Notes: generated from the letters alone by a model not told the origin. 60,096 nt of DNA from Chloroflexota bacterium (GCA_029782225.1 JAKOVF010000107.1:1-60096), one strand, 5' to 3'; counted from the first letter of the stretch, positions 1 to 8,884 are shown. Translations and numbers: made by a program.

Positions 1-183
1 GGACTCGCTTTATACAAGTTTGATCTGGTTGACAAAGGCACCGACTACATCGCCAACTACTGGGTCAAACAGCAGGATGACACGCACATCCTGGTCATGA
101 TGCTGGTCTTTCCAAGGGAAAGCAGCACCAAGCTCGACGAGTACAGTGCACAGATCTTCCCCGAACTGACCCATTGTCCCTAG
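1..183 (+). CDS. C-terminal end of an unknown protein (truncated by window edge)
   Basis: An open frame runs from the first base to TAG at 181-183, giving about 60 residues. It contains a Tyr/Asp-rich stretch and a hydrophobic run around a Met-Met-Leu-Val core and ends His-Cys-Pro. No family is recognised. The next gene starts 30 bases downstream on the same strand, so the two may be co-transcribed. Confidence 0.6.
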   Translation, partial: GLALYKFDLVDKGTDYIANYWVKQQDDTHILVMMLVFPRESSTKLDEYSAQIFPELTHCP

Positions 184-212
184 GCTCCATCACATTTTTG
201 CGGTCTCTTAGA

Positions 213-2252
213 ATGACCAACTTTGACCTCCTCTTCCAACCCATACAAATCGGGCCTGTCACCGCACCCAACCGTTTTTACCAGGTACCGCATTGCAATG
301 GCTTCGGCCACCGTATGCCTCAGGGACACGCCGCCATGCGCGGCATCAAGGCCGAGGGAGGCTGGGGTGTGGTCTGCACAGAGGAGACTGAAATCCATCA
401 CACCACGGATCTCTCTCCATTTTTGGAAGGCCGCCTGTGGAGCGATGATGACATCCCTGCGCTCGCGCTCATGGCTGAGTCCGTTCACAGGCACGGAGCG
501 CTGGCAGGCGTTGAACTCACTTATAACAGCCACGATGCTTCTAACCTGTATTCCCATGCCGTGCCCTTCAGTCCGCGCTCGATGAGCATCACCGGCGGAA
601 GCGGTTATGAACCCGGTCAAACGCGCGCCGCGACAAAAGAAGATTTGAAGGACATCCGCAGGTGGCATCGCAACGCGGCCATCCGCGCCAAACGCGCAGG
701 CTTCGACATCATTTACTGCTACGCCGCACACAACATGACTCTCGCCCTTCATCTTCTTTCAAAGCACAACGACCGCAGCGATGAATACGGTGGCTCACTT
801 GAAAACCGGATCCGATTTTTGCGCGAATTAATTGAGGATACAAAGGAAGCTGTCGGGGATACTTGCGCGGTCGCCGTCAGATTTGCAGTGGATGAATTGG
901 TCGGGGACGCAGGAATGGAATCAAACGGTGAGGCGCAGGAGATCGTGTCCATGCTGGCGGAACTGCCTGATCTATGGGATGTCAACATCAGCCCATGGAA
1001 AAACGATTCGTCCACATCCCGTTTTGAGAAACAGGGCTTCCAGGAAACATATATTTCGTTCGTCAAAAAACTGACAACAAAGCCAGTCGTCGGTGTTGGA
1101 AGATATACATCGCCTGAAGCCATGGTCTCTGCCATTCAGCGCGGCGTGCTGGATTTGATCGGCGCGGCGCGGCCATCCATCGCCGATCCTTTCTTACCAA
1201 CCAAGATCAAAGAGGATCGCGTCGAAGACATCCGCGAGTGTATCGGCTGCAACATCTGCGTCACCGGCGACACACGCTTCGTGCCGATCCGCTGCACGCA
1301 AAACCCCACCATGGGCGAAGAATGGCGGCGCGGCTGGCACCCCGAGATCATCCCGCCGAAGAAGAGTGACAGGGAGATCATGATCGTCGGTGCAGGACCT
1401 GCTGGCCTAGAAGCGGCGCGGGCGCTGGGTCAGCGTGGATATAACGTGATCCTCACCGAGGCCCGGCGCGAAGCGGGCGGGCGCGTCCTGCTCGAGTCCG
1501 CACTGCCGGGTCTCATCGAATGGCGCCGCGTCATTGATTATCGCCTCACACAAATCCGCAAAATGCCAAACGTTACATTCTATCCATCAAGTCAAATGTC
1601 CGCGCAGGATGTGCTTGACTCGGGCATTTGCAATGTGATCGTTGCCACGGGCTCCACATGGCGGCGAGATGGTATTGGGCGAGCGCGTTATGAGCCAATC
1701 ACAGGACATAATATTTTCACGCCGGATGATTTAATGAGAGGGAAACTACCTACTGGACGTGTGTTAATCTATGACGACGATCATTACTACATGGGCAACG
1801 TCCTGGCGGAGTTGCTAGCTCAAAATGGATGCGAGGTCACACTGATGACCCCCGCTCCGGTCGTTTCATTTTGGACAGAATTCACCCTTGAGCAGTTCAA
1901 GATCCACAAGCGACTTCTCAGCCTCGGCGTGACCCTGCTCCCGAATCACGAGTTCGCTTCTCTCTCGCCGAAAGCCGTCACCGTCATCAATAACATTTCC
2001 TCCGCTGAATCGACTCTCGCCTGCGACGCGGTCGTGATGGTCACAGAACGAATTCCGAACGATAAGCTTTATCATGAACTAAAGCCCGCGCTCGCGGAAG
2101 GCAAACTCGAATCCCTGCGCGTGATTGGCGATGCTGAAGCGCCAAACATTATCGCTCAGGCTGTGTTCAGCGGTCACCTGACAGCGCGGGAATTTGACGA
2201 AATTATCGACCGCGATGAAACACCTTTCCGCGTGGAACGAGTTGGTTTATAA
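213..2252 (+). CDS. Trimethylamine/histamine dehydrogenase-family iron-sulfur flavoprotein
   Basis: This 679-residue protein has the full architecture of trimethylamine dehydrogenase (TMADH). It has an old-yellow-enzyme-like TIM barrel (about 1-340), a 4Fe-4S motif with Cys343, Cys346, Cys349 and a fourth Cys about 12 residues on, then FAD/NAD-type Rossmann domains (VGAGPAGLEAA near 392). Cys28 lies in PHCNGFG, the site of 6-S-cysteinyl-FMN in TMADH. Such enzymes oxidatively deaminate amines and pass electrons to an electron-transfer flavoprotein. By an alignment offset of two residues, the TMADH aromatic bowl Tyr60/Trp264/Trp355 corresponds here to Glu58/Trp262/Asp353. Trimethylamine is therefore an unlikely substrate, and a primary or charged amine is more plausible. 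The ATG at 213 is preferred over an upstream TTG (174) that overlaps the previous gene. It could also be a dienoyl-CoA reductase relative, but the similarity to TMADH is much closer. Confidence 0.85.
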   Translation: MTNFDLLFQPIQIGPVTAPNRFYQVPHCNGFGHRMPQGHAAMRGIKAEGGWGVVCTEETEIHHTTDLSPFLEGRLWSDDDIPALALMAESVHRHGALAGVELTYNSHDASNLYSHAVPFSPRSMSITGGSGYEPGQTRAATKEDLKDIRRWHRNAAIRAKRAGFDIIYCYAAHNMTLALHLLSKHNDRSDEYGGSLENRIRFLRELIEDTKEAVGDTCAVAVRFAVDELVGDAGMESNGEAQEIVSMLAELPDLWDVNISPWKNDSSTSRFEKQGFQETYISFVKKLTTKPVVGVGRYTSPEAMVSAIQRGVLDLIGAARPSIADPFLPTKIKEDRVEDIRECIGCNICVTGDTRFVPIRCTQNPTMGEEWRRGWHPEIIPPKKSDREIMIVGAGPAGLEAARALGQRGYNVILTEARREAGGRVLLESALPGLIEWRRVIDYRLTQIRKMPNVTFYPSSQMSAQDVLDSGICNVIVATGSTWRRDGIGRARYEPITGHNIFTPDDLMRGKLPTGRVLIYDDDHYYMGNVLAELLAQNGCEVTLMTPAPVVSFWTEFTLEQFKIHKRLLSLGVTLLPNHEFASLSPKAVTVINNISSAESTLACDAVVMVTERIPNDKLYHELKPALAEGKLESLRVIGDAEAPNIIAQAVFSGHLTAREFDEIIDRDETPFRVERVGL

Positions 2253-2342
2253 GTTTCAGAGCAGGGTTTCAATCTGCCAAAATTGGGGCACATAAGACGA
2301 AAAAGCCTGACCTACTGCATTCGGCAAGAAAGAAGGCGTCAC

Positions 2343-3326
2343 ATGCTGAACGAAAAGAACATCGAATGGCTCCTGCACAGCGATCCGTGGATCGAATACC
2401 GGACCCGCGTGGATTTGCTCGAACAATCTGAAAACGATGCAAGAGTGAAACAAGCGCGCAGGGCCATGCTGGCCGATTCCAAAATCCAGGCGCTGATTAC
2501 AGAATTATTGGACTGGCCTGGAACTGTCTTGAACAGCCACAGGTCCGCCAGTCAGCCTTTTCACAAGCTTACTTTCATTTCTGATCTCGGTCTGAACGTG
2601 AATGATGCGCCCGTCAGACAGATCACCCGCCGCGTGATGGAGCATCAATCAGAGCAGGGACCATTCCAACTGCCTACAAACGTCCCGACCCACTTTGGCG
2701 GCAGCGGAAAGGATGAATGGGCATGGGCCTTGTGTGATGCACCAATCATTGTCTACGCGCTAATGAAAATGGGACTGGGTAATAACCGGCGCGTGCAGAC
2801 AGCGATCCAGCATCTGGATGGACTCGCCCGTGATAATGGCTGGCCGTGTACAGTCTCGCCGGAGCTTGGAAATTTCCGCGGGCCAGGCCGCAAGGATGAT
2901 CCCTGTCCGTATGCGACGCTGGTTATGCTGAAAATGCTGGCCCAGGTCCCGGAACTGAGCGAGGGCCAGTCTGCAAGGAGCGGGGCTGAGACGTTGCTGA
3001 CGTTATGGCAAAACAGCAGGCTGGTACATCCCTACATGTTCTTCATGGGCACCGACTTCCGCAAGCTCAAAGCCCCCCTGTTCTGGTATGACATCCTCCA
3101 TGTGGTTGAGGTGTTAAGTCAGTTCAAATGGGTCAGAAAGGATAGACGTTTCAAGGAGATGCTGAACACGCTCACATCGAAATCGGATGTGGATGGACGG
3201 TTCATCCCGGAGTCTGTTTGGGTGGCCTGGAAAGCCTGGGACTTCAGCCAGAAGAAACTGCCTTCTCAGGGATTAACCTACTTTATCGAAAGGATTCAGA
3301 AAAGGATGGAACTCCAACCAGGATGA
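2343..3326 (+). CDS. Hypothetical protein, possible alpha/alpha-toroid (prenyltransferase-like) fold
   Basis: This 327-residue soluble protein has no signal peptide. It is rich in Trp, His and Cys (for example HFGGSGKDEWAWALCDAP and NGWPCTVSP), with spacing that recalls the helical hairpin repeats of squalene-cyclase/prenyltransferase alpha/alpha toroids. That is a fold impression, not a functional assignment. The start at 2343 follows a GAAGG-like ribosome binding site; an upstream in-frame ATG at 2283 is less likely. Its TGA overlaps the ATG of the next gene, so the two are translationally coupled. Confidence 0.6.
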   Translation: MLNEKNIEWLLHSDPWIEYRTRVDLLEQSENDARVKQARRAMLADSKIQALITELLDWPGTVLNSHRSASQPFHKLTFISDLGLNVNDAPVRQITRRVMEHQSEQGPFQLPTNVPTHFGGSGKDEWAWALCDAPIIVYALMKMGLGNNRRVQTAIQHLDGLARDNGWPCTVSPELGNFRGPGRKDDPCPYATLVMLKMLAQVPELSEGQSARSGAETLLTLWQNSRLVHPYMFFMGTDFRKLKAPLFWYDILHVVEVLSQFKWVRKDRRFKEMLNTLTSKSDVDGRFIPESVWVAWKAWDFSQKKLPSQGLTYFIERIQKRMELQPG

Positions 3327-3928
3327 TGTGGATTAGTGCACTGCTCTTCCCTCTGCTCGGCTACCTCTGCGGCTCGCTTCCCTTTTCCATCTGGGTCACG
3401 CGCTTTGTTAAAGGCGTGGATGTGCGAAATGCTGGTTCAGGTCATGCAACAACCACAAACACAATCCGGCAGGCAGGATTTGCCTGGGGCGCGCTGGTTT
3501 TGATCCTGGATATTGCCAAGGGATTCCTCCCTGTTTGGCTATCGGCTCGCGTAGTCGGACAAAGCCTCGTTTTGTCCTACGTAGTTCCCCTGACTGCCGC
3601 GATGGTTGTCGTCGGACATTGCTGGCCGGTCCTCGCGCAGTTCCGCGGCGGGATGGGGCTGGCATCTGCGGGAGGAACCCTGCTTGCAGTCAATCCGCTG
3701 GCTTTCCTGATTTGCCTGGGTGTGCTGATATTGCTGGTACTGGTTGTTCATCATTCGGCCCGGGCAAGTGTGTTTGCCGGAATTGCAGTACCACCGGTCC
3801 TCTGGCTGTTTCGGATCCATGATATCGCTTTCTGGATCGCGCTGGCAGTGGGCATCGTCATTGCACTGCGCTTCTTAATTGACTGGAATCGCAAATACCG
3901 GGAGCTGTGGCTGGATCGGCCAAATTAA
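3323..3928 (+). CDS. Divergent PlsY-like glycerol-3-phosphate acyltransferase
   Basis: This protein of about 201 residues is almost entirely transmembrane. PlsY transfers acyl from acyl-phosphate to glycerol-3-phosphate, the first step of phospholipid synthesis. Motif 1 is recognisable (GSLPFSIW followed by a GSG...TN..R block). Motif 2 reads GHCWPVLAQFRGGMG, where canonical PlsY has FKGGKG, so the conserved Lys is Met. The C-terminal Asn/Glu motif 3 is weak (DWNRKYREL). It is thus a PlsY family member that may use a different substrate or be the second copy in the genome. The start ATG overlaps the upstream stop by four bases. A strong hairpin follows at 3932-3966. Confidence 0.65.
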   Translation: MMWISALLFPLLGYLCGSLPFSIWVTRFVKGVDVRNAGSGHATTTNTIRQAGFAWGALVLILDIAKGFLPVWLSARVVGQSLVLSYVVPLTAAMVVVGHCWPVLAQFRGGMGLASAGGTLLAVNPLAFLICLGVLILLVLVVHHSARASVFAGIAVPPVLWLFRIHDIAFWIALAVGIVIALRFLIDWNRKYRELWLDRPN

Positions 3929-3931
3929 ACG

Positions 3932-3966
3932 ACAACGTCCCGAAGGACATGCCTTCGGGACGTTGT
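3932..3966. terminator. Bidirectional hairpin between convergent genes
   Basis: A perfect 15-bp stem (ACAACGTCCCGAAGG and its complement) with a 5-base loop lies between the convergent PlsY-like and beta-helix genes. It probably ends both transcripts, although there is no long T run on either side. Confidence 0.6.
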
Positions 3967-3983
3967 TCTACATGGTTAGCTTT

Positions 3984-5906
3984 CTATGGATAGACAGTGA
4001 CCGCGTCGAGGGAGACTCTGGTGGTTCTATCTGTTCCAGCATGGACAAGTTTCAATGTGTGTTTTCCGGGAGCAAGTTTAATCGGCAGGTCCCAGGTTTG
4101 CTGGAGCTTGCGGGAAGACGCATACTGATCAATCGTCCCAACCAGGACGCCATCCACCAGTACATCCATCTTCCCAAACGTCGAGTTCTTGGTATAGAGG
4201 ATGCTGAAGGAACTGCCGGTGAATGTCATGGAAACGCTTTGTCCCGGGACCATGGATTTCCTGAAGGAGCCGCCATATGCCTTGGTGGCTGCCGTTTCTT
4301 CCCAGCTGCCGCTGTAGGCGAAGATGGCATTCTTGTCATCGTAGGCCTGCGCACCGATCGATGGCGGCTGTGATGTTGCGGTAACGGGAGCAGGCGCGGT
4401 CGGGGAAGGAGGCGCAAGTGTCACGACGGGGGTGGCTGTTGGTATGAAAGTCGGGGATGGCAGAACCTCAATTGGGGTAGCTGTGGGAATCACCGGCGTA
4501 GGCGAAGGAAGGATCACGATTGGAGTAACTGTCGGAACAATTGGTGTGGGAGACGGAAGAACCACAATGGGAGTAGGCGATGGGAGAATCGCTGTGGGCT
4601 GAACTTTAGCTCCAGCCTGGATCGACCCAACATCATAGGGAGAGCGGTCGATGCCAAAGTAGTCTGTACTGATACCAACATTTACACCCGCGCCAATCAC
4701 GCAGGAGCTTGAGAGGGGTCGATAGGAATTGGGATCGCCGATCGGGCCTCCGGCCAGGTGCGCGTCTCCCATCACATTGTTGTGAACAGAAATGTCACCC
4801 GACGGAACACTGATAGAACCTGCGCTGCAGATGTTGTCGGCGATCTCTACGTGGTTTTTGGAACCATCGATCACCTTGATGCAGGCACTCTTGGATGCCG
4901 TAACGGTATTGAACGCAAACAGACAATTGTTGCATCCATTGCCGCTCAGTTCCGTGTAGGTATACCCGACACCCGTCTTGCAGTTGGAGGCAATATTGTT
5001 GAAGACACGGATGTTGCCCAACTGCGCGCCGTAGGTGGAGTTGATCAGCTCTTCTGAGAGCGAAATACAATCAGCGGGGCTGCCTGAACGGAACCATTTG
5101 GAGTCAGTTGAATAGGTGACATTCTGATAAACATCCACACCGTAGGTGTTCCCAATATAGATGTTCTTCGAATAGTTATCGTGCACGGAGTTTCCATAGA
5201 CCTGTGAGGTGTTCGAGCCCATGATGATGCCCTCACCCCAGTTGTGGAAGACCTCGTTATTGCGAAAGATATTGTTGCTGCCGGATCCCTGCGCGGACCT
5301 GAGCGCGGAGCCCCAGCCTGCGGTGGTGTTGGTACCGTTGACATTTTCGAGGACATTGTCGTGAATGCTGCTGTTTTCAACCGTGATATATGAACCTGTC
5401 AGGCGGACGCCGAATTTTTTGCCTCCAGAGACATCGAAACTGGTCACCGTGATATGCGAACCACGCAGAAGAACACAGACAACACTGGCGTTCTTGCAGG
5501 TGAGATCGCTCAGTTTCACATAGGATGTCCCGTCTGGCACAAAGACCAGTTGATCGTTGCTGCCACCACCGTCAATGATCACCTGCTGTCCCGGGACAGC
5601 CTTGATACTGATGGGCGCCGAGGAAGTTCCGCTCTTGTTCACGTTCAGTTGCTGGGTATAGGTCCCGCCGTAAATTTGCAGTTCGTCACCGGCCGCCAGT
5701 ACGGACATGGCCTTGCTAAAGGTCTTGAACGGTGCTGAGGCTGTGCCTGCATTGGTATCGCTGCCGGCGTTGGATACGAAATACACTCTCCCCGCGGCTA
5801 AACTTGTCGACTGCGTACCGCCCTTTGCGCTGACGCTGATAAAAGTTCCCAGCGCCAGCGCCACTGCTACGATGAAGCTCATAAGGCGATATGTTCTGTG
5901 TTGCAT
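3984..5906 (-). CDS. Secreted right-handed parallel beta-helix protein with C-terminal binding module
   Basis: This 640-residue protein starts with a signal peptide (hydrophobic core about 8-26). A DUF1565/pectate-lyase-9-type opening follows (YFVSNAGSDTNAGT), then a right-handed beta-helix to about 430 marked by repeating N-N and H-D-N turns. A Pro/Thr/Ser linker of repeated PSPTPI units spans about 440-520. A compact C-terminal domain of about 115 residues has the look of a carbohydrate-binding or adhesive beta-sandwich (GQSVSMTFTGSSFSILYT, VDGVLVGTIDQY). Such helices bind or cleave polysaccharides; no catalytic residues are assigned. It is the paralogue of the gene at 6626-8884, and both sit behind a GEMM-type riboswitch. 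The ribosome binding site AAGGAG lies 7 bases before the ATG. Confidence 0.85.
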   Translation of the reverse strand: MQHRTYRLMSFIVAVALALGTFISVSAKGGTQSTSLAAGRVYFVSNAGSDTNAGTASAPFKTFSKAMSVLAAGDELQIYGGTYTQQLNVNKSGTSSAPISIKAVPGQQVIIDGGGSNDQLVFVPDGTSYVKLSDLTCKNASVVCVLLRGSHITVTSFDVSGGKKFGVRLTGSYITVENSSIHDNVLENVNGTNTTAGWGSALRSAQGSGSNNIFRNNEVFHNWGEGIIMGSNTSQVYGNSVHDNYSKNIYIGNTYGVDVYQNVTYSTDSKWFRSGSPADCISLSEELINSTYGAQLGNIRVFNNIASNCKTGVGYTYTELSGNGCNNCLFAFNTVTASKSACIKVIDGSKNHVEIADNICSAGSISVPSGDISVHNNVMGDAHLAGGPIGDPNSYRPLSSSCVIGAGVNVGISTDYFGIDRSPYDVGSIQAGAKVQPTAILPSPTPIVVLPSPTPIVPTVTPIVILPSPTPVIPTATPIEVLPSPTFIPTATPVVTLAPPSPTAPAPVTATSQPPSIGAQAYDDKNAIFAYSGSWEETAATKAYGGSFRKSMVPGQSVSMTFTGSSFSILYTKNSTFGKMDVLVDGVLVGTIDQYASSRKLQQTWDLPIKLAPGKHTLKLVHAGTDRTTRVSLDAVTVYP

Positions 5907-5921
5907 TTTTTCTCCTTACCT

Positions 5922-5953
5922 GAAAAAGGAACTGCCTGGCTTTTGCCAGGCAG
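5922..5953 (-). terminator. Intrinsic terminator, expression platform of riboswitch 1
   Basis: Read on the minus strand, CTGCCTGGC-AAAA-GCCAGGCAG forms a 9-bp stem followed by TTCCTTTTT, a standard intrinsic terminator. It lies between the aptamer (5975-6069) and the start codon at 5906. This placement implies that the aptamer controls transcription read-through. Confidence 0.75.
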
Positions 5954-5974
5954 CAATGAATTAACACTTTTGGT

Positions 5975-6069
5975 ATCCTGGCGGCCTGGCGATCATGGCC
6001 CCGCTTACGGGGCTTTAGATCCATAGCTTTGCGTCTCCGGTTTTCACCGGATTTACCCTTTTTCAGTTG
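5975..6069 (-). ncRNA. Cyclic di-GMP-I (GEMM-I) riboswitch aptamer, copy 1
   Basis: On the minus strand the RNA reads GGGUAAAUCC, a short GAAA-capped P2 hairpin, GAGACGCAAAGC, then a P3 arm capped by GUAAG and closing CCAUGAUCGCCAGG. This matches the GEMM-I layout known from the Vibrio Vc2 aptamer (GGGCAAACC, then GGGACGCAAAGCC). The base equivalent to Vc2 G20 is G and the A47-type base in CGCAAAGC is present, which favours c-di-GMP over 3',3'-cGAMP. It sits in a long 5' leader of the secreted beta-helix gene, upstream of a terminator. No covariance search was run. Confidence 0.85.
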
Positions 6070-6144
6070 TTTCGGTATTGTCGTTCAGCAGGCAGAAAGT
6101 TCTGCGCTGAACGTGGAGTTATTATGGAACCGCAGTGCAGATTA

Positions 6145-6217
6145 TTGAATGGAACCAGAGTACCAAAATCACTTACAGAAACGATGGTGACCTATACGCT
6201 TAAAAGCATTGCGCGCG
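6145..6217 (-). repeat. Leader/promoter-region duplicate (copy 1)
   Basis: This block matches 9136-9208 along its length (TTGAATGGnACnAnAGTAC, ACTTACAGAA, GCATTGCGCGCG and similar). It lies in the same place upstream of the second riboswitch. It therefore belongs to the duplicated promoter/leader of the paralogous genes. A conserved CATAATAA on the minus strand just downstream may be part of the promoter. No convincing -35/-10 pair was found, and the rest of 6070-6330 shows nothing coding. Confidence 0.5.
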
Positions 6218-6401
6218 CTATTAGTGACCCTTTATTACGTTTTTCGGCTACTATACTGGGCATACATGTTAGGAGATTGCAAAGAGAAGCGCTGCTTTAG
6301 GAAAATTTAAGTTATAAAAGGACCTTTCCCCTCTACTTCACCCGATTAATTTCTGGCAAGAATAAACATATAGAAGATTGAATTGGCTCCTCCTGTGAAA
6401 C

Positions 6402-6437
6402 AATAACCTCCCAGCGAATACTCATTGGGAGGTTATT
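6402..6437 (-). terminator. Hairpin downstream of the second beta-helix gene
   Basis: AATAACCTCCCA and TGGGAGGTTATT form a perfect 12-bp stem with a 12-base loop. It is the first strong hairpin after the stop of the 6626-8884 gene and lies beyond a decayed domain. A weak T-rich stretch follows on the minus strand. Confidence 0.55.
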
Positions 6438-6439
6438 TC

Positions 6440-6600
6440 CATCTTTTCTGATTATCTCTACAGGTAAACTGTTACTGCATCCGCTGAAACTTACGCGTGG
6501 CTGAATACTGATCGATCCTGCCGACCGACATACCGTCAAATATTACATCCACATTGCCAAGGCTAGGATTGGTTCGGATGAGCAGGCCGCTGTAGCAGGA
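6440..6600 (-). pseudogene. Decayed C-terminal binding module (remnant)
   Basis: Minus-strand translation from 6600 gives SGLLIRTNPSLGNVDVIFDG followed by MSVGRIDQYSATRKFQRMQ and a stop at 6472. This aligns closely with the C-terminal module of the protein at 3984-5906 (SILYTKNSTFGKMDVLVDG, VLVGTIDQYASSRKLQQ), at roughly half identity by eye. Similarity resumes in another frame (LPVEI against LPIKL). There is no start, and the upstream gene stops 26 bases before. This is a relic of a third copy of the module, probably once fused to the gene at 6626-8884. Confidence 0.7.
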
Positions 6601-6625
6601 GACTTAATGACAGACTTGAAAAAAC

Positions 6626-8884
6626 TCATTGTGTGCTAAATGCCATACCGCTGCTCCAGGGTCCATAGCCAGTCGCATTCCAGGTTTGAATCCACCACGT
6701 GTAACTGCCACCTGTTAGTGTTACATCAGGTGTAATGGAGCAGGTCCCGCCGCCACTGCAAACATCAGCGGTCCGATACCACTTTTGAATGATGACTCCC
6801 GAAGGCCCATTCACCCATAAATAGTACCAGGTGGAGTTGGCAACTTCGTTCCACGTATAAGTCGGTTTGGAGTTGCTCCCCAGACTTCCAGACGGAGATA
6901 CCAATGTTGCAGCACGAGGCGCTGTCAGGACATCCGTGCTAAAGTTCATTGCGCTGCTCCAGGGTCCATAGCCTGTCGTATTCCAGGTCTGGATCCACCA
7001 GGTATAGTTGCCGCCTGTCAGGGTCAAGTCCGGCGTGGCGGAACATACGCCTGCACTGCAAACATTGGCCGATTGGTACCATTTTTGAAGGATCACTCCT
7101 GAAGGTCCATTTATCCATAAATAGTACCAGGTGGAGCTGGCAACCTCATTCCATTTATAAGTTGGCTTATAGTTGCTCCCAATGCTTGCGGAAGGAGATA
7201 CCAATGTCGCAGCCGTAGGGGCGGGCAAAATATTGGTTGTAAAATCCATCCTACTGCTCCAGGGCCCAAGTCCCTTCGCGTTCCAGGTCTGGATCCACCA
7301 GGCATGGTTGCCGCCCGCCAGAGTAACATCTGGCGTAACAGAACAAGTCCCGCCGCCACAAACATCAGCCGATTGGTACCACTTTTGAATGACCGGCGCC
7401 GATGGTCCATTCACCCACAGGTAATACCAGGTCGAGCCGGCAACATCATTCCACTTATAAGTCGGCTTATAATTGTTCCCAATGTTTGCAGAAGGGGATG
7501 TCAAACTGGCAACACCGGGTCCTCTGTATTCGATGGCGCCCATATCAGGAGGCTGGCTGCGGTCGTTGGCTTCAAAATCCGTAGCCACATCCAGTGCAGA
7601 TCCGGAGCCCCTCGCTGGAGAATAATAGCTCAGACGAAACGAAGTAGGCGTGGCTGTATTTGGGGCACTGGATAACATCGCATCACCGGTTCGGTCACCC
7701 ATGCCGCTGGCATTATTCAGAACACTGATCGGTGTAACCCAGAAGTTGTGATGCAACGAAATACCACTCGTCACCTGGATGTCCGCCAGCCTGCCACTCG
7801 GCTGCTGAACGATGTTGTTGGCGATCACTGAGTTACGGGTCTTCGTCGGCTGATTGATAACAACCAATCCCATATCGGTGCTGCCCCAAATGGTGTTGAA
7901 TGCGATTGTGGAGCTATCCAGACCACCGGCCACCTCCGCATAGGTGTACCCAATCCCTCGCCGACAATAGGCAACAATGTTATTGACCACGCGAATGCGG
8001 GCCAACTGTGCACCCCAGCTTGCGTCGAAGTTTTCCTCCGCCAGGGCAATCCCATTGGCGGGCTGACCACTTCGATAAAAAGTGGGGTTTGTGCTGTACA
8101 CAAAGTTGCTCTCAACGTCCACATCCATTGAGTTGTTGATATAGATATTCTGGGAAAAATTATCGTGGACGGTGTTATTCAATACGTTGACATTCTTCCC
8201 CTGCCCAACTGCAATCCCCTCGCCCCAATTATAGTAAACCGTATTATTGCGAATGGTAACGTTCTCACCGCCCAGGAATACGCGCAGTGTGGCGGCCCAG
8301 CCACTGCCTAACACACCACCCTGGTTGGAGAGCGAATTGTAGTAGAAGGCGGAGCTCTCCACAATGGCATTCTTGTTCTTCACACGCAAGCCGGCACGCT
8401 GACAATTATGGATGGTGAAATTTCTGACGGTAATGTCAGTTCCAAGCATGTCCACGCAGATCTGGAGTGCCTGGCGCACTTCGAAGCCGTCAACCACAAG
8501 GTAGCTGCCGTTCAACATGAAACCGCGATCTCTCGCCATCCCCCCATCGACGATGACCTGCTGACCCGCGGCGGCGCGAATGGTAATAGGGGCTGATGCC
8601 GTCCCGCTGCTGGCTACAGTAACCTGCTCATAGTAAATCCCTGCGTAAACCTGGACTGTTCCTCCGGCAGTGACCATTGACGCAGCCTTGCTGATGGTCC
8701 GGAAAGGCGCGCTAGATGTGCCGGGGTTGGAGTCACTCCCACTTGGAGAGACATAGTAGGTCGTTGCCACGGCGAGAGGACTCCTCAATTCCGCCTGAGT
8801 TTTTGCTCCAACGCTAAAATAGTTTCCGAGTGCTATCCCAAGCGCCATAATGACACTCGCAAAGCGATACGCTCTGTTTGGCAT
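6626..8884 (-). CDS. Secreted beta-helix protein with three C-terminal beta-sandwich repeats
   Basis: The start at 8884 gives a signal peptide (MPNRAYRFASVIMALGIALG) and about 752 residues. Residues 40-450 are a DUF1565-type right-handed beta-helix homologous to the protein at 3984-5906 (shared YYVSPSGSDSNPGTSSAPF, GWGATL-like and GYTYAEVAG segments). The C terminus instead carries three tandem repeats of about 93 residues (SPSASIGSNYKPTYKWNEV, TWYYLWINGPSG, WWIQTWN..GYGPWSS), also visible as DNA repeats at about 6626-6905, 6906-7205 and 7206-7505. These are likely extracellular adhesion or sugar-binding sandwiches. An upstream in-frame ATG at 8980 falls inside the riboswitch and is rejected. 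Expression is probably controlled by c-di-GMP. Confidence 0.85.
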   Translation of the reverse strand: MPNRAYRFASVIMALGIALGNYFSVGAKTQAELRSPLAVATTYYVSPSGSDSNPGTSSAPFRTISKAASMVTAGGTVQVYAGIYYEQVTVASSGTASAPITIRAAAGQQVIVDGGMARDRGFMLNGSYLVVDGFEVRQALQICVDMLGTDITVRNFTIHNCQRAGLRVKNKNAIVESSAFYYNSLSNQGGVLGSGWAATLRVFLGGENVTIRNNTVYYNWGEGIAVGQGKNVNVLNNTVHDNFSQNIYINNSMDVDVESNFVYSTNPTFYRSGQPANGIALAEENFDASWGAQLARIRVVNNIVAYCRRGIGYTYAEVAGGLDSSTIAFNTIWGSTDMGLVVINQPTKTRNSVIANNIVQQPSGRLADIQVTSGISLHHNFWVTPISVLNNASGMGDRTGDAMLSSAPNTATPTSFRLSYYSPARGSGSALDVATDFEANDRSQPPDMGAIEYRGPGVASLTSPSANIGNNYKPTYKWNDVAGSTWYYLWVNGPSAPVIQKWYQSADVCGGGTCSVTPDVTLAGGNHAWWIQTWNAKGLGPWSSRMDFTTNILPAPTAATLVSPSASIGSNYKPTYKWNEVASSTWYYLWINGPSGVILQKWYQSANVCSAGVCSATPDLTLTGGNYTWWIQTWNTTGYGPWSSAMNFSTDVLTAPRAATLVSPSGSLGSNSKPTYTWNEVANSTWYYLWVNGPSGVIIQKWYRTADVCSGGGTCSITPDVTLTGGSYTWWIQTWNATGYGPWSSGMAFSTQ

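Noticed and set aside
4437..4610. Apparent tandem DNA repeat
   Set aside because: Encodes the PT-rich linker of the beta-helix protein; low-complexity coding sequence.
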